64,000 nt of DNA from Cytophagales bacterium (GCA_013297755.1 JAAFIH010000002.1:62001-126000); one strand, 5' to 3'. Shown: positions 44,805 through 54,788, numbered from the stretch's first letter. Translations and numbers: made by a program. Notes: generated from the letters alone by a model not told the origin.

Positions 44805-45623
44805 TTATTCTTGTAATTTAAAATTTATACATTGTATTTGCCTTACCGCAACTGGATTTTCGTTGCTTTGTCCTGGAGTCCAATTTGGCATTTTAGAAAT
44901 TACTCTCAAAGCCTCGTTGTCGAGCGAAATGTAGCCACTAGACTTTGCAACTTTTGCCTCTTTTACTTCTCCTTTTTGATTAATTACAAACGATATATAT
45001 ACCTTGCCCGAAATTCCTGCTTGTATCATATCGCTTGGAAATTTGGTGTTTTCAGCTAAATATTTTGATAAATCATCAAATTTAGGCATAATTGGAGCAT
45101 ACAATACTGGATCAACAGTTGCTTCTTTATTGGTAACAATTTCAGTAATATTAGTTGAAGAAATTTCTCCTGTATTTGATTGTGTATCAGAAGTATTATT
45201 ACTAATTACAGGCAAATTATTTTCAACTATATGATCATTTTTAATTTGTTCATCAATCACTTCAACAGCTCTATAATTTGTATTATTGATAGGTGTTGTA
45301 ATGATAGGAATTGGAGTTTTTGGAGTAATATTTTGTTGGATTGGTGTGCTAATTGTAGGTATTGATTTAATCGAAGTCAAATCAATAACAACCTCATTTA
45401 GAGGTATTTGAGTCTGTATTTTATCTAAAAAATGATATGAAAAAATACGCTGACCAATTTTTAAAGCTAAACCTAAACCACCCAATGAAATAAGCATAAT
45501 GGCAACGGCACGTTTTAAGTTGCTGTTGTAAGATTGTCTTAATTGATAGGCACCGTACATTTGATTTTTGTTTGCAAACACCACTTCATCGAGGGCAAGT
45601 TGCTCGTTATTTCTATGTATCAT
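44805..45623 (-). CDS. Energy transducer TonB
   Basis: 272 aa. Cytoplasmic start MIHRNNEQLALDEVVFANKN with the KNQMYGAYQLRQSYN motif typical of Bacteroidota TonB, one membrane helix ~38-56, a long Ile/Thr/Pro/Asn-rich periplasmic spacer, and the C-terminal TonB domain ~190-272 (GISGKVYISFVINQKGEV, VAKSSGYISLDNEALRVI, MPNWTPGQSNENPV). It couples proton-motive force to TonB-dependent outer-membrane receptors. No exbB/exbD adjacent. Confidence 0.92.
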   Translation of the reverse strand: MIHRNNEQLALDEVVFANKNQMYGAYQLRQSYNSNLKRAVAIMLISLGGLGLALKIGQRIFSYHFLDKIQTQIPLNEVVIDLTSIKSIPTISTPIQQNITPKTPIPIITTPINNTNYRAVEVIDEQIKNDHIVENNLPVISNNTSDTQSNTGEISSTNITEIVTNKEATVDPVLYAPIMPKFDDLSKYLAENTKFPSDMIQAGISGKVYISFVINQKGEVKEAKVAKSSGYISLDNEALRVISKMPNWTPGQSNENPVAVRQIQCINFKLQE

Positions 45624-45733
45624 ATTATTTATAAGTTTTATACACTTAAAACCAAATATGACTTACTTTATTGTTAGGAATTGTAAAAATATTTTTGAAA
45701 TATTTAATTTCTAAAATATTTTAATTTGTGCAG

Positions 45734-47041
45734 TTAATTATTATCAAAAAGTATTTTTTCAATGGCACTTGATTTTATACCACATTCAATATATTCGCTT
45801 TCATTGTCAGAATCTATCGTAATGGCACTACCAACGTGGTATGAAGCTATTTTTTTTTCATTATCATATAGTAAAGTTCTAATGATAACATTAAAGTCAA
45901 AATCTCCATTTGGAGTAATATATCCTACACAACCAGAGAAAATGCCTCTATTTGTATGTTCTATAAAATCTATACACTGCATTGCATTTATTTTGGGAGC
46001 TCCAGTCATGCTACCCATAGGAAAACAGTGTTTAATTGTTTCTATATAATCAAAATTCTTACTTTTAGTAGATGTAATAGTTGAAATCATTTGATGCACA
46101 TTTTTAAATGTATAAACTTTACACAATTCTTCAACCACAACAGAACCATCTTTGGCGGTATGCGACATATCATTTCTTACTAAATCTACAATCATTGTAT
46201 TTTCGGCTCGTTCTTTTTCTGAATCTTGTAGAAATTGTATTATTTCGATATCTTCTTGTTCTGAATTTCCTCTTTTTGCTGTTCCTTTGATTGGTTGCGA
46301 CACAATATGATTGTCAGTATTTTTCAAAAATCGTTCTGGCGATGCACACAAAATATATTTGTTATCAATTTTCACAAAACTACTAAATGGCATTGGGTTA
46401 TTTTTGGTAAGTTTTAAATAAAATTCAACTGGATTTAGATTAGTTTCTATTATGTTTTCTACACAATAGTTTGCTTCATATATATCACCTCTTGTAATTT
46501 TAGATTTTAAATAATTTAAAGAGTCAAAATAGTTATTTTTGGGTTCTTTATAAATTATTTTACTTTCAATATTTACCTCCATTGGAATAGTTTGATTAGT
46601 AATATCTATTAATAAATTTTCATTTTTAAAATTTGAAAAATTATCTAGATAAAATCCATTTTTATCAAAATAGAATATTATTTCAGGTTCTATAAAAAAT
46701 AAATCAGGAAATCTAATTGTAGTTTCTTTAGTAGATGTTAAATCTTCAATATCATTTTTTAAGTTGTAACCTAACATTCCAAAAATTGTATTTTTGGCAT
46801 TTTTTTGAAAAGATTTTAATTTTTCAAAAGCAGAATCAGTTGTATGGCATTGAAGTAAGTTTTTTGAACCTAGAGCTACAATTCTTGGAAAACAATCATA
46901 TAAATAAGGAATGTCAAAACCATCAATATGAATGATGTATTTCATATTAAGATTTGAATAATGAAGTAATTTTTCTAAAAATATATTACAATTTTTATTT
47001 TCAAAATAAATAGCATTATTTGAAACCACATTATTCAGCAT
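45734..47041 (-). CDS. pabB: Aminodeoxychorismate synthase component I (PabB-like)
   Basis: 435 aa. The C-terminal chorismate-binding domain shows ASPERFLKNTDN, PIKGTAKRGNSEQEDIEI (the PIKGT Lys marks PabB rather than TrpE), MIVDLVRNDM, HQMISTITS, FPMGSMTGAPKINAMQ, RGIFSGCVGYITPNGDFDFN and a final GSAITIDSDNESEYIE. With a PabA partner it makes 4-amino-4-deoxychorismate for folate, so it is functionally linked to folC. The start overlaps the end of the upstream TPR gene by 11 bp, indicating coupling. Confidence 0.9.
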   Translation of the reverse strand: MLNNVVSNNAIYFENKNCNIFLEKLLHYSNLNMKYIIHIDGFDIPYLYDCFPRIVALGSKNLLQCHTTDSAFEKLKSFQKNAKNTIFGMLGYNLKNDIEDLTSTKETTIRFPDLFFIEPEIIFYFDKNGFYLDNFSNFKNENLLIDITNQTIPMEVNIESKIIYKEPKNNYFDSLNYLKSKITRGDIYEANYCVENIIETNLNPVEFYLKLTKNNPMPFSSFVKIDNKYILCASPERFLKNTDNHIVSQPIKGTAKRGNSEQEDIEIIQFLQDSEKERAENTMIVDLVRNDMSHTAKDGSVVVEELCKVYTFKNVHQMISTITSTKSKNFDYIETIKHCFPMGSMTGAPKINAMQCIDFIEHTNRGIFSGCVGYITPNGDFDFNVIIRTLLYDNEKKIASYHVGSAITIDSDNESEYIECGIKSSAIEKILFDNN

Positions 47042-48485
47042 ATAATTGTTTTAATATTATTTTTGCTTTGGTATCTAAGCTATTTTTATATTCATGTTTT
47101 TTGTAGGAGAGTACTTTTTTGGAATATAAAATAGATTTTTGAGTATTTGATTTTTGATACAGTAATGCTAGTTGTAAACATGAATTTGGAGCAAAATAAA
47201 ATGGTTCAATGCCCTGAATATCAATGGTTTGTAGATAATATTTTTCGGCTTCAGATATTTTGTTTTGTAATTCTAAAATTCTAGCTTTTCGGTAATAATA
47301 CTCGGTTTTGTTTCTTATACTCAATTTTTGGACTTGCTTCATAGCGTTTAATATTTTTTCGGCTTCTTCAAAATAGCCACCGTCCATCAACAACATAGTT
47401 TTGACTAATTCAGGCAAAGGTTCTGCAACTTGGGTTGTTAGTTTTTGAGCTTTTTTGTCTACTTCAGTTATTGTAGTACCTTGTTGTTTTATTTTTATTT
47501 TAATGGATTCAAAATTTGTTTTTTGGTTATTTATTAAATTACATAAGTAAGATTTATATAAAGCATCTTTTATATAATTTTTCCCTTTTGTTTTTTCAAT
47601 AAAAAATTGAAATAGTTGAGCAGCTTCATTAATTTCTAATTTATTGAGTAATAAATTAGCTTTCTGATATGCAAAAATTGGATTTTTTATTGTGTTTTTT
47701 GGTAGTTTATCAAATTGAGAAAGTGCAAGTTCGTTTTTATATATTTTTTTATACATCAAAACTACTAAATAATTGTACCAAAAGCGATTGGGTAGGGTAG
47801 GTATGATAGTTTCTTTTTCATTTTTATTACTATTTTTAGCAAAAATAGACAAAGTAGTTTTCAAAATATTGACTTCGTTATAAAAATAATATTTTGTATT
47901 ATTACAAGATTCTAGTTCTTCAAGTCCCTTTTTTATATCTCCTTTTATACCTACTATTTTGATTATTTTTAAAATATATGTTGGCAAATAACCTAATCCA
48001 ATATGATAAATTCCTAATAATTTTCGGTGAAGTATAAAGTTAGGTTGTTTTTTTTCAATATCAGTTACCAAATTGTAGCTTTCTATAATTTTAAAAACAG
48101 CTTCTTTTTTGTTTCCTTGCAATAATTTAAAAACACCGAGGTGAAAATTGATTTCTGCTAAAACATATTTTACTTCAATTTCTTGCTTATATTTTTCGAG
48201 TTCTATGGCTCTTTTTTCGGTATTTTTTACAAATGAATGTATATTTTCAGGAGTCTCATTTGTGTATAAAATAGCGAAGTCTTTGTAACTTTCGAGTATA
48301 TAATAGGCAAAATTGCCAGTTTTATTATAACCAAAAATTTTATTTATGGAATCAAAACTTGTGTATTTGGCATCCTCTATAAATGATTGAGCTTGTAAAA
48401 AATTATTATCAAAACTTACAAATTGTTTTCCGTAAGTTAAGGTTTGAATTAAAATTAAATAGGTTAATAGTTTCTTTATTTTCAA
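47031..48485 (-). CDS. Exported TPR-like protein of unknown function
   Basis: 484 aa with a signal peptide ~1-19 (KKLLTYLILIQTLTYG). The rest is almost wholly alpha-helical with TPR-like pairs (LAEINFHLGVFKLLQGNKKEA, YYRKARILELQNKISEAEKY, QLALLYQKSNTQKSILYSKK). A GLGYLPTYILKIIKIVGI stretch near 200 is characteristic of a Bacteroidota TPR protein group distantly like DUF3808/IML2. Overlaps pabB by 11 bp. Role unknown. Confidence 0.7.
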   Translation of the reverse strand: MKIKKLLTYLILIQTLTYGKQFVSFDNNFLQAQSFIEDAKYTSFDSINKIFGYNKTGNFAYYILESYKDFAILYTNETPENIHSFVKNTEKRAIELEKYKQEIEVKYVLAEINFHLGVFKLLQGNKKEAVFKIIESYNLVTDIEKKQPNFILHRKLLGIYHIGLGYLPTYILKIIKIVGIKGDIKKGLEELESCNNTKYYFYNEVNILKTTLSIFAKNSNKNEKETIIPTLPNRFWYNYLVVLMYKKIYKNELALSQFDKLPKNTIKNPIFAYQKANLLLNKLEINEAAQLFQFFIEKTKGKNYIKDALYKSYLCNLINNQKTNFESIKIKIKQQGTTITEVDKKAQKLTTQVAEPLPELVKTMLLMDGGYFEEAEKILNAMKQVQKLSIRNKTEYYYRKARILELQNKISEAEKYYLQTIDIQGIEPFYFAPNSCLQLALLYQKSNTQKSILYSKKVLSYKKHEYKNSLDTKAKIILKQLYAE

Positions 48486-48828
48486 TTTTTTATTTTTTAT
48501 TTCTTACTAATATTTTTTTTGAATAAAATTTTAGAAAAAGTTTTACTTTTTTTTTAATTTTATTGTTGTGCCTTACTTCATTACGATCAAATGCTATGTG
48601 ATGAACGCCAATAATTGAACATCTATTTTTTTAAAGAAAAGTTATTGTTTTGGCTTTCAATATTTTTATTTAAAAGTTATTTTTTAATGGCAAATATAAT
48701 TTGTTATTTCAATTGTGTTGTTCATTTTTGATGTTATTATATTATTATTATTTTATTTAATAGATTATAAAATTTTGTTAATTCACAAATAAAGCATTTT
48801 TTTGTATCATATTAATTCTTTAAATATA
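48486..48828. other. Divergent intergenic region without recognised gene
   Basis: 343 bp of very AT-rich DNA between the divergent TPR-protein and argF' genes. Apart from a slightly less AT-rich patch near 48567-48620 I see no frame, hairpin or repeat worth naming. It must hold the two promoters, but no clear TTTG/TAnnTTTG pair was found. Confidence 0.6.
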
Positions 48829-49800
48829 ATGAAAAAATTTACTTCAGTATCAGATGTCGTTGATGTAAATGCTCTTATCCATTCTGCCATATCTCTAAAA
48901 TCGAATCCTTTTTCTGACAAGAAACTAGGCGAAAACAAAACGATAGGTTTGATATTTTTAAATCCATCTTTGCGAACTAGATTGAGTACTCAAAAAGCAG
49001 CTATGAATTTAGGAATGAATGTTATGGTTATGAACATGGATAAAGAGGGCTGGGCTTTGGAAACACAAGAAGGAGCAATTATGAATCATACCACAGTTGA
49101 ACATATCAAAGATGCAGCAGCAGTCATGGGGCAGTATTGTGATATTATTGGCGTGCGTTCGTTTCCAAAATTAATAGATAAATTTGAAGATTATTCTGAA
49201 GATTTTTTTAATAAATTTATTACTTATTGTGGTGTTCCTGTTGTTAGTTTAGAAAGTGCAACATTGCATCCTCTTCAATCGTTGGCTGACTGCATAACTA
49301 TTGCTGAATGCACCAAAAACAATCCTAGATTTGAAAATAGAAAACCAAAAGTAGTACTCACTTGGGCACCACATATCAAACCTTTGCCACAAGCAGTGGC
49401 CAATTCTTTTGCTGAATGGATGTGCAAATCGGATGTTGATTTCTACATAACTCACCCAGAGGGTTACGAATTAGATTCTAAATATACAACAAATGCAAAA
49501 ATTGTATTAAACCAAGATTTTGCTTTAGAAAATGCTGACTTTGTTTATGTCAAAAATTGGAGTAGCTATCAACAGTATGGTAAGATTTTGTGTACTGATA
49601 ATTCTTGGATGCTTACAAATAACAAACTAAAAATTACTAATGATGCAAAAGTAATGCACTGTTTGCCAGTAAGACGAAATGTAGAACTTTCTGATGAGAT
49701 TTTAGATAGCCATCATAGTTTGGTTACTCAACAAGCCAACAATAGAACTTGGGCTGCACAGGCTGTTTTAAAATCTATTTTGGAAAATCATTGTTTATAA
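48829..49800 (+). CDS. argF': N-acetyl/N-succinylornithine carbamoyltransferase
   Basis: 323 aa from the ATG at 48829; the frame opens at a TTG 27 bp upstream that I reject. Carbamoyl-phosphate loop LNPSLRTRLSTQKAA (variant of SxRTR), HPLQSLADC, and the late HCLPVRRNVELSDE motif specific to the acetyl/succinyl-ornithine branch. Bacteroidota use this instead of ordinary ornithine transcarbamylase. The specificity position equivalent to Glu92 of the Xanthomonas acetyl enzyme or Pro90 of the Bacteroides succinyl enzyme falls, in my alignment, on Val in MNHTTVEHI, so the acyl group cannot be assigned. Confidence 0.9.
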   Translation: MKKFTSVSDVVDVNALIHSAISLKSNPFSDKKLGENKTIGLIFLNPSLRTRLSTQKAAMNLGMNVMVMNMDKEGWALETQEGAIMNHTTVEHIKDAAAVMGQYCDIIGVRSFPKLIDKFEDYSEDFFNKFITYCGVPVVSLESATLHPLQSLADCITIAECTKNNPRFENRKPKVVLTWAPHIKPLPQAVANSFAEWMCKSDVDFYITHPEGYELDSKYTTNAKIVLNQDFALENADFVYVKNWSSYQQYGKILCTDNSWMLTNNKLKITNDAKVMHCLPVRRNVELSDEILDSHHSLVTQQANNRTWAAQAVLKSILENHCL

Positions 49801-49816
49801 TAATGAAAAGTAAAGT

Positions 49817-49849
49817 TTATCCACAATTACTTTTATAATTTGTGTATAA
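49817..49849. promoter_or_regulatory. Pair of inverted DnaA boxes upstream of dnaN
   Basis: TTATCCACA at 49817-49825 and its inverted counterpart TGTGTATAA (TTATACACA) at 49841-49849 both match the TTATNCACA DnaA-box consensus perfectly. They are followed by ~125 bp of AT-rich DNA before dnaN, with a weaker TTATCAAC at 49941. This could be a DnaA-regulated promoter or part of an origin. Confidence 0.55.
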
Positions 49850-49887
49850 ATTAAATGTTTATTTTTTTTATAATCACAATAAATAGC

Positions 49888-49895
49888 TACTTTTG
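49888..49895 (+). promoter_or_regulatory. Candidate -7 promoter element for dnaN
   Basis: TACTTTTG fits TAnnTTTG, 81 bp before the dnaN ATG and 39 bp after the second DnaA box. No -33 box is evident. Confidence 0.4.
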
Positions 49896-49976
49896 CAATT
49901 CTTTAGAATTTTAAATCAAAATATATTGTTTTAAAAACATTTATCAACTTAGTTTAAGCCAATTAAATCCTATTTC

Positions 49977-51101
49977 ATGAAATTTGTCATTTCCTCGTCC
50001 TCTTTGCTCAAGCAACTTAATTCAGTAAGTGGCGTTATTGCATCAAATCCTTTGGTTCCGATTTTAGAGAATTTTTTATTTGAAATAGACAAAGAAAGCC
50101 TTACTATCACTGCATCTGATTTGCAAACTACCATTATTACTCAATTATCGGTAGAAAGCAAAGAGGTTGGTAGTGTTTGTGTGCCTGCAAAAATACTGCA
50201 AGATACACTAAAAAACTTGCCAGAACAGCCTGTTACATTCAATATTGATGAAAGTACTTATGTTATAACTATTCGTTCTAACAATGGTAACTATAAATTA
50301 TCAGGGGAAAATGCAACAGATTTTCCCAAAATACCTGCAATAAAAAATGCTTCTAAAGTTGATGTGTCTTCAGAAATTTTATCAAAAGCACTTTCTAATA
50401 CAATTTTTGCTACAAGTACAGAGGATTTAAGACCAGCCATGACGGGTGTTTATTTTCAGTTAAATGAAACTAATCTTACTTTTGTGTCTACAGATGGTCA
50501 TAGATTGGTGCGTTATAGAAGAGTAGATGTGGCTTCAGAAAGTCCTGCTTCTATTATTGTGCCAAGAAAAGCCCTTACTTTATTAAAAAATTCGCTTCCA
50601 AACGAAAATTCTCCTGTTTCGATGGAGTTTAATCAAGCCAATGCTTTTTTTAGTTTCAATTCTACAAAATTGATTTGTAGATTGATTGATGAGCGTTATC
50701 CAGATTACGAAAATGTAATACCTCTTGATAATCCTAACAAGTTGGCCATTAATAGAATAGATTTATTGAATTGCTTAAAAAGGATTTCTATTTATGCTAA
50801 CAAAACTACACACCAAGTAAGATTAAAAATGACTGGGAGCGAGGTGCAAGTATCAGCAGAGGATTTAGATTTTTCAAACGAGGCTAACGAAAGATTGGTT
50901 TGTGAATTTACTGGCGATGATATGGAAATTGGTTTTAATGCTAAATTTTTGCTCGAAATGCTCAATAATTTAGATTCTGAAACTATTGCCATCAACATGT
51001 CTATACCAAGCAAAGCTGGTTTAATCAATCCAGTAGAATCAAACGAAAATGAAGATATTTTGATGCTCGTGATGCCTGTAATGCTTAATAATTACAATTA
51101 A
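49977..51101 (+). CDS. dnaN: DNA polymerase III beta subunit (sliding clamp)
   Basis: 374 aa. Three clamp domains; start MKFVISSSSLLKQLNSVSGV, then NPLVPILENFLFEI, TSTEDLRPAMTGVYFQ, FVSTDGHRLVRYR, LICRLIDERYPDYENVIP and the C-terminal ILMLVMPVMLNNYN (the usual end is M-x-M-P-x-R/M). It tethers polymerase to DNA. It is not accompanied by dnaA, recF or gyrB, as is common in Bacteroidota, and is closed by its own terminator. Confidence 0.97.
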   Translation: MKFVISSSSLLKQLNSVSGVIASNPLVPILENFLFEIDKESLTITASDLQTTIITQLSVESKEVGSVCVPAKILQDTLKNLPEQPVTFNIDESTYVITIRSNNGNYKLSGENATDFPKIPAIKNASKVDVSSEILSKALSNTIFATSTEDLRPAMTGVYFQLNETNLTFVSTDGHRLVRYRRVDVASESPASIIVPRKALTLLKNSLPNENSPVSMEFNQANAFFSFNSTKLICRLIDERYPDYENVIPLDNPNKLAINRIDLLNCLKRISIYANKTTHQVRLKMTGSEVQVSAEDLDFSNEANERLVCEFTGDDMEIGFNAKFLLEMLNNLDSETIAINMSIPSKAGLINPVESNENEDILMLVMPVMLNNYN

Positions 51102-51130
51102 TATTTAAAGGTAAATACCCAAAAAAAAAT

Positions 51131-51159
51131 GGCTTAAATTAGATTTTAAGCCTTTTTTT
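51131..51159 (+). terminator. Rho-independent terminator of dnaN
   Basis: GGCTTAAA (51131-51138) and TTTAAGCC (51145-51152) pair, followed by seven T, 30 bp past the dnaN stop. Confidence 0.85.
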
Positions 51160-51285
51160 GTTATTTTTTTTGGGAACAGACTACTTTCATTCATTTTTTT
51201 TGCCAAGCCTAAACTACTACTAAAAAAAGTAGAGATATTTTATTTATAGTAAGAATTGTTGATTGGGCATTACAATTAATTTATT

Positions 51286-54200
51286 TTATCTCAATACTTG
51301 AATCCATCCTTTGACTTGTTTTTTTGACTTATCTATTCTATACAAGTTTAAAGAATAGTAATATATTCCATCTGGCACATCAGATGCTGTCCAAGAATTA
51401 TTAAATGGCATTTGTTCGTAAATTTTAATTCCCCATCGATTATAAATTGTAATATCAGACATATCTGGCGGCAGGTTTTTTATCGTAAATATTTCATTAT
51501 ATCCATCACCATTAGGAGTTATGATATTAGGAATAAAGATTTTATTGACTTCAACTTTGGTTTGTTTGCTATAAAAACAATTATTAGAATCTAATCCACT
51601 GATTGTAAGGGTGTATAATCCCTCTGTGTCAAATGTAAAATTTGCATTTTTTTCGTTTTTGATAAATTGATTATTGAAATTCCAAGTAAGAGAATTTGTA
51701 TTTGTTATAGATTTTAAAAAAACTTGCGTTTGTTCAAAATCTCGTTCTATATCAATGGTATATTTAAAATCGGTTTTTGGAAATACTTGTACTTTTGTTT
51801 TGAGTTGGTATGTATAAGAATTGTCTTCATTGGTTACTAAAATAGTATATTTTTGTGTAGTATCAGCAAATGTTGTGGGAGTTTGAGAAAAAGAATTATC
51901 CAAAAATCTAGTGGGCGACCATTCAAAAAAAGAGCCTCCAGTAATAGTAAATTTCTTACTCTGACCTTTGCACATAATGAGCGAATCTACATAGGGATTG
52001 ACAAATACAGTTATTTTTTTTATGTCTACAGATTTGCAAGAAGACGAGTCTATGGCTCTCATTTTAATTTCAAACCTTCCCATTTTATTAAAATTATACA
52101 AAAACGAGCGTGGTTCATTAGAAATAAATCTTGAAGAGTCAGGGAATATCCATTCAAATTTTGTTTTGTTGGTGTATGCTGTGGTTGTATTCAGAAAATT
52201 AACTGTATAAGGTACTTTTCCACTAATGGTAGCATTGGCACCCATGGGAGGTTCACTACTTATACTGACCTGAATTGGTGTATATTTTAGGTTTATTTTC
52301 ACGCCAAGCATGTTGCAATTGTCGCTATTGTTGGTAATAGACCACACGTTGGGGGTGGTTTTGGTATCAGAATTGCTACCACAGCCTGCACAAACAGCTT
52401 GATAAATAACTCCTTTTTTGTCGAATCGACTAGTGCCTCCGTCTACATGTTCTTCGTTGCCACCGCCAAAATGTGTGGCATATCTAAGGCCAGACATATT
52501 TTCGGAATAAACTGCAAAATAAAATCCTGCTTTTTGAGTGGTTAGTTTTTGAAAAGCATCACTCGTTACTGGCAAAGAAATAGTAGAAGTGATAGTGGCT
52601 ACATTTGCATTTTGGATTTCAAACATATCTATATTATACCAACCAGCAAGCAAAATTTGGTTACATTCATCAATTTGAAAAGCTGTAAAACTAATATCAG
52701 GCACTCCACGACTGGCCCCAATGCGTGTACTAAGTAATAATTGGCTTAAATCTGGTGTATATTTTTGTATAAACTGCCCACTATTGGGATTATTGTACAA
52801 AATATTTGAGCCAACAGAGGTAGTAATAAAATCTCTTGCCCAAGTATTACCTACTACATATACATTTTTTTTGTCATCTATTTCTATCAAAGCTACTTTA
52901 TCAGCACTGGCTGTGCCTATCCAGATTTGCTTTGAAGTTACAGAAAGTGTGGGAGCTATTTCTATCAAAAAACCATCCAAATCACCTGGTTTTTGATTTA
53001 AAAAAGGTGCATAATTAGAACCAAGTAGGGTAGGGCTAGTGCTATTGCCAAGCAAATATACATCATTATCAGCTCCAATTTTTACAGAGTGGCAGGCATC
53101 AAGGCCAGTTCCACCAATGTAAGATGAATACAAAAGTGTAAGATTAGTCGAAAATTTAACTAAAATTCCATCTTGCAACCCAGATATTGAAGTATTTAGG
53201 GCATTAGAGGTGGTGGGCATGTCATCAGACCAAGTACTTGAAGCTAAATATATATTGTCTTCGTTATCAAGTTGTATTTCGCTTTTAAACTCATCTCCAT
53301 AAAAATAATTATCTTCTTTTGTGAAAATATTTGTAAATAATGGATAATAATACACCAAACCGTTTGAATGTTTATATTCAAAATAAGAAGAAGGATTTGC
53401 ATTTTTGAACAAATTGAATCCATCAAAATTTTTGCCGCCAAAGTAAGTATTAGAAATTACATTGGTAAGATTATTATTAAATTTTGTAATTATCAAATCA
53501 GTAGCACCAGCAAGTGTACTGTTGTTGGTGGTTCTAAAGTTATTGGATGAAGTAACACCAAGCACCACCAATTCGTTTTTTTTGTTTACTATCATACTTA
53601 ATGGATAGTCTTCTGCTCTGCCTCCATAGTAAGTGGCAGCAAGCCTCTGTTTGCCATCGCTAGATAATTTCATGAAAACCATATCAAAATAGCTACCCGA
53701 AAATCTGGTTTGGTAGGCACCTATGGTTGCAGAAATAGGAAAACCAGCCCTGGTGTCATTGTATTGAGTACCACCAAGATACATATTTCCTAAAGAATCG
53801 TAGGTAGCAGTATAACCCCAATTATCAGAAAAAGAACCAGAGTAGCTCGAAAAAACCACTGTAGGATCTATAATTAAGTCATAATTTTGGTCATAATTTT
53901 GATTTAATTCAAAAGAAACCTCATCTTTATTAATGGTATAACTTACTTTTATTTCTTTTTTTTGTCCATCAATCCATTGATAGCAATAGGGTTTAAGCTC
54001 AGATATTTCACTAAAGCTAGTCTTATAACATAGATTGCCATTTTTGAGCGTAAGCCCAGAAACACCCTCATATTTTTGTTTAATATCGCTTATTTTTGCG
54101 TTTTGATGCACAACATACTCATATTTGAAGTGTTTATCGTTACGTTCATAATGGAGGTCAATATTGTTATACATATTTTTTAGAGAAATAGTTGTGGTAT

Positions 54201-54585
54201 GCTTTACTTGGGTTATATCAGTAGTTTGGTTGCCTCTAAAATAGTTTGTGCTTGTATTTAAAAATTTACCAAAAACTACTTCTGGCGATGAATTAGCGTT
54301 TGAAAAAGTAATTTTTGAATGATGGTTGTTGATGTTAAAATCTGAAAAATGGCCATGTTTTAATTCATGCAATTTTTCATTATCAGTTTCTAAAATATCT
54401 ATAGAATGGTTGGTTATGTACAAATATCCATGTTTTACATTTGTTCGAGCAATCACAGATGATTCAAACTGTCCTTTATTGATTTCAAAGTTTGACAAAG
54501 AAGGCAAAGTCTCTTTGTCAATAGCAGAGATTTGATTAACTACTACAAAAATGAATAAAAATAAGAATTTATAATTTAAGTGCAT
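51286..54585 (-). CDS. T9SS type B (CHU_C) exported protein with SBBP-like repeats and PKD domain
   Basis: 1099 aa. Signal peptide ~1-21. N-terminal ~25-245 resembles the DUF7948-type domain (FEINKGQFESSVIAR, GKFLNTSTNYFRGNQ, NIDLHYERNDKHFKYEYVV). A seven-part beta-propeller region with SBBP-like units follows (GNMYLGG, AATYYGGRAEDYPLSMIV, YSSYIGGTGLDACHSVKIG, YATHFGGGNEEHVDGG). PKD-like domains lie ~780-870 and ~950-1000, and the C-terminal ~85 residues are the gliding-motility-associated/type B sorting domain (IPNIITPNGDGYNEIFTI, ITIYNRWGIKIYEQ, DGIYYYSLNLYR). It is exported by type IX secretion and probably sits on the cell surface. Confidence 0.9.
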   Translation of the reverse strand: MHLNYKFLFLFIFVVVNQISAIDKETLPSLSNFEINKGQFESSVIARTNVKHGYLYITNHSIDILETDNEKLHELKHGHFSDFNINNHHSKITFSNANSSPEVVFGKFLNTSTNYFRGNQTTDITQVKHTTTISLKNMYNNIDLHYERNDKHFKYEYVVHQNAKISDIKQKYEGVSGLTLKNGNLCYKTSFSEISELKPYCYQWIDGQKKEIKVSYTINKDEVSFELNQNYDQNYDLIIDPTVVFSSYSGSFSDNWGYTATYDSLGNMYLGGTQYNDTRAGFPISATIGAYQTRFSGSYFDMVFMKLSSDGKQRLAATYYGGRAEDYPLSMIVNKKNELVVLGVTSSNNFRTTNNSTLAGATDLIITKFNNNLTNVISNTYFGGKNFDGFNLFKNANPSSYFEYKHSNGLVYYYPLFTNIFTKEDNYFYGDEFKSEIQLDNEDNIYLASSTWSDDMPTTSNALNTSISGLQDGILVKFSTNLTLLYSSYIGGTGLDACHSVKIGADNDVYLLGNSTSPTLLGSNYAPFLNQKPGDLDGFLIEIAPTLSVTSKQIWIGTASADKVALIEIDDKKNVYVVGNTWARDFITTSVGSNILYNNPNSGQFIQKYTPDLSQLLLSTRIGASRGVPDISFTAFQIDECNQILLAGWYNIDMFEIQNANVATITSTISLPVTSDAFQKLTTQKAGFYFAVYSENMSGLRYATHFGGGNEEHVDGGTSRFDKKGVIYQAVCAGCGSNSDTKTTPNVWSITNNSDNCNMLGVKINLKYTPIQVSISSEPPMGANATISGKVPYTVNFLNTTTAYTNKTKFEWIFPDSSRFISNEPRSFLYNFNKMGRFEIKMRAIDSSSCKSVDIKKITVFVNPYVDSLIMCKGQSKKFTITGGSFFEWSPTRFLDNSFSQTPTTFADTTQKYTILVTNEDNSYTYQLKTKVQVFPKTDFKYTIDIERDFEQTQVFLKSITNTNSLTWNFNNQFIKNEKNANFTFDTEGLYTLTISGLDSNNCFYSKQTKVEVNKIFIPNIITPNGDGYNEIFTIKNLPPDMSDITIYNRWGIKIYEQMPFNNSWTASDVPDGIYYYSLNLYRIDKSKKQVKGWIQVLR

Positions 54586-54679
54586 GTATATAATATGACA
54601 TCAATGTAATGATTAACAATTTTAAGATAGTATTGTTTTTGTAATTAATAACGAATTTTCAAATTTTTAGATTTAAAAT

Positions 54680-54772
54680 TCAATGTCGTTAGCGTAAGTT
54701 TTTTATATTGCCTCTATCTTAGACTTTCTCCAAAGGAGAAAGATAATTTAATTTTTAAGCTAACAACATTGA
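54680..54772. repeat. ~92-bp imperfect palindromic intergenic element, copy 2
   Basis: Ends TCAATGTCGTTAGCGTAA (54680-54697) and TTAAGCTAACAACATTGA (54755-54772) are inverted copies with 16 of 18 positions matching. The centre CTTTCTCC-AAA-GGAGAAAG (54724-54742) is a perfect hairpin. It lies between the T9SS type B gene and pyrD. Confidence 0.8.
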
Positions 54773-54788
54773 TTTAAGATTCTTAAAG

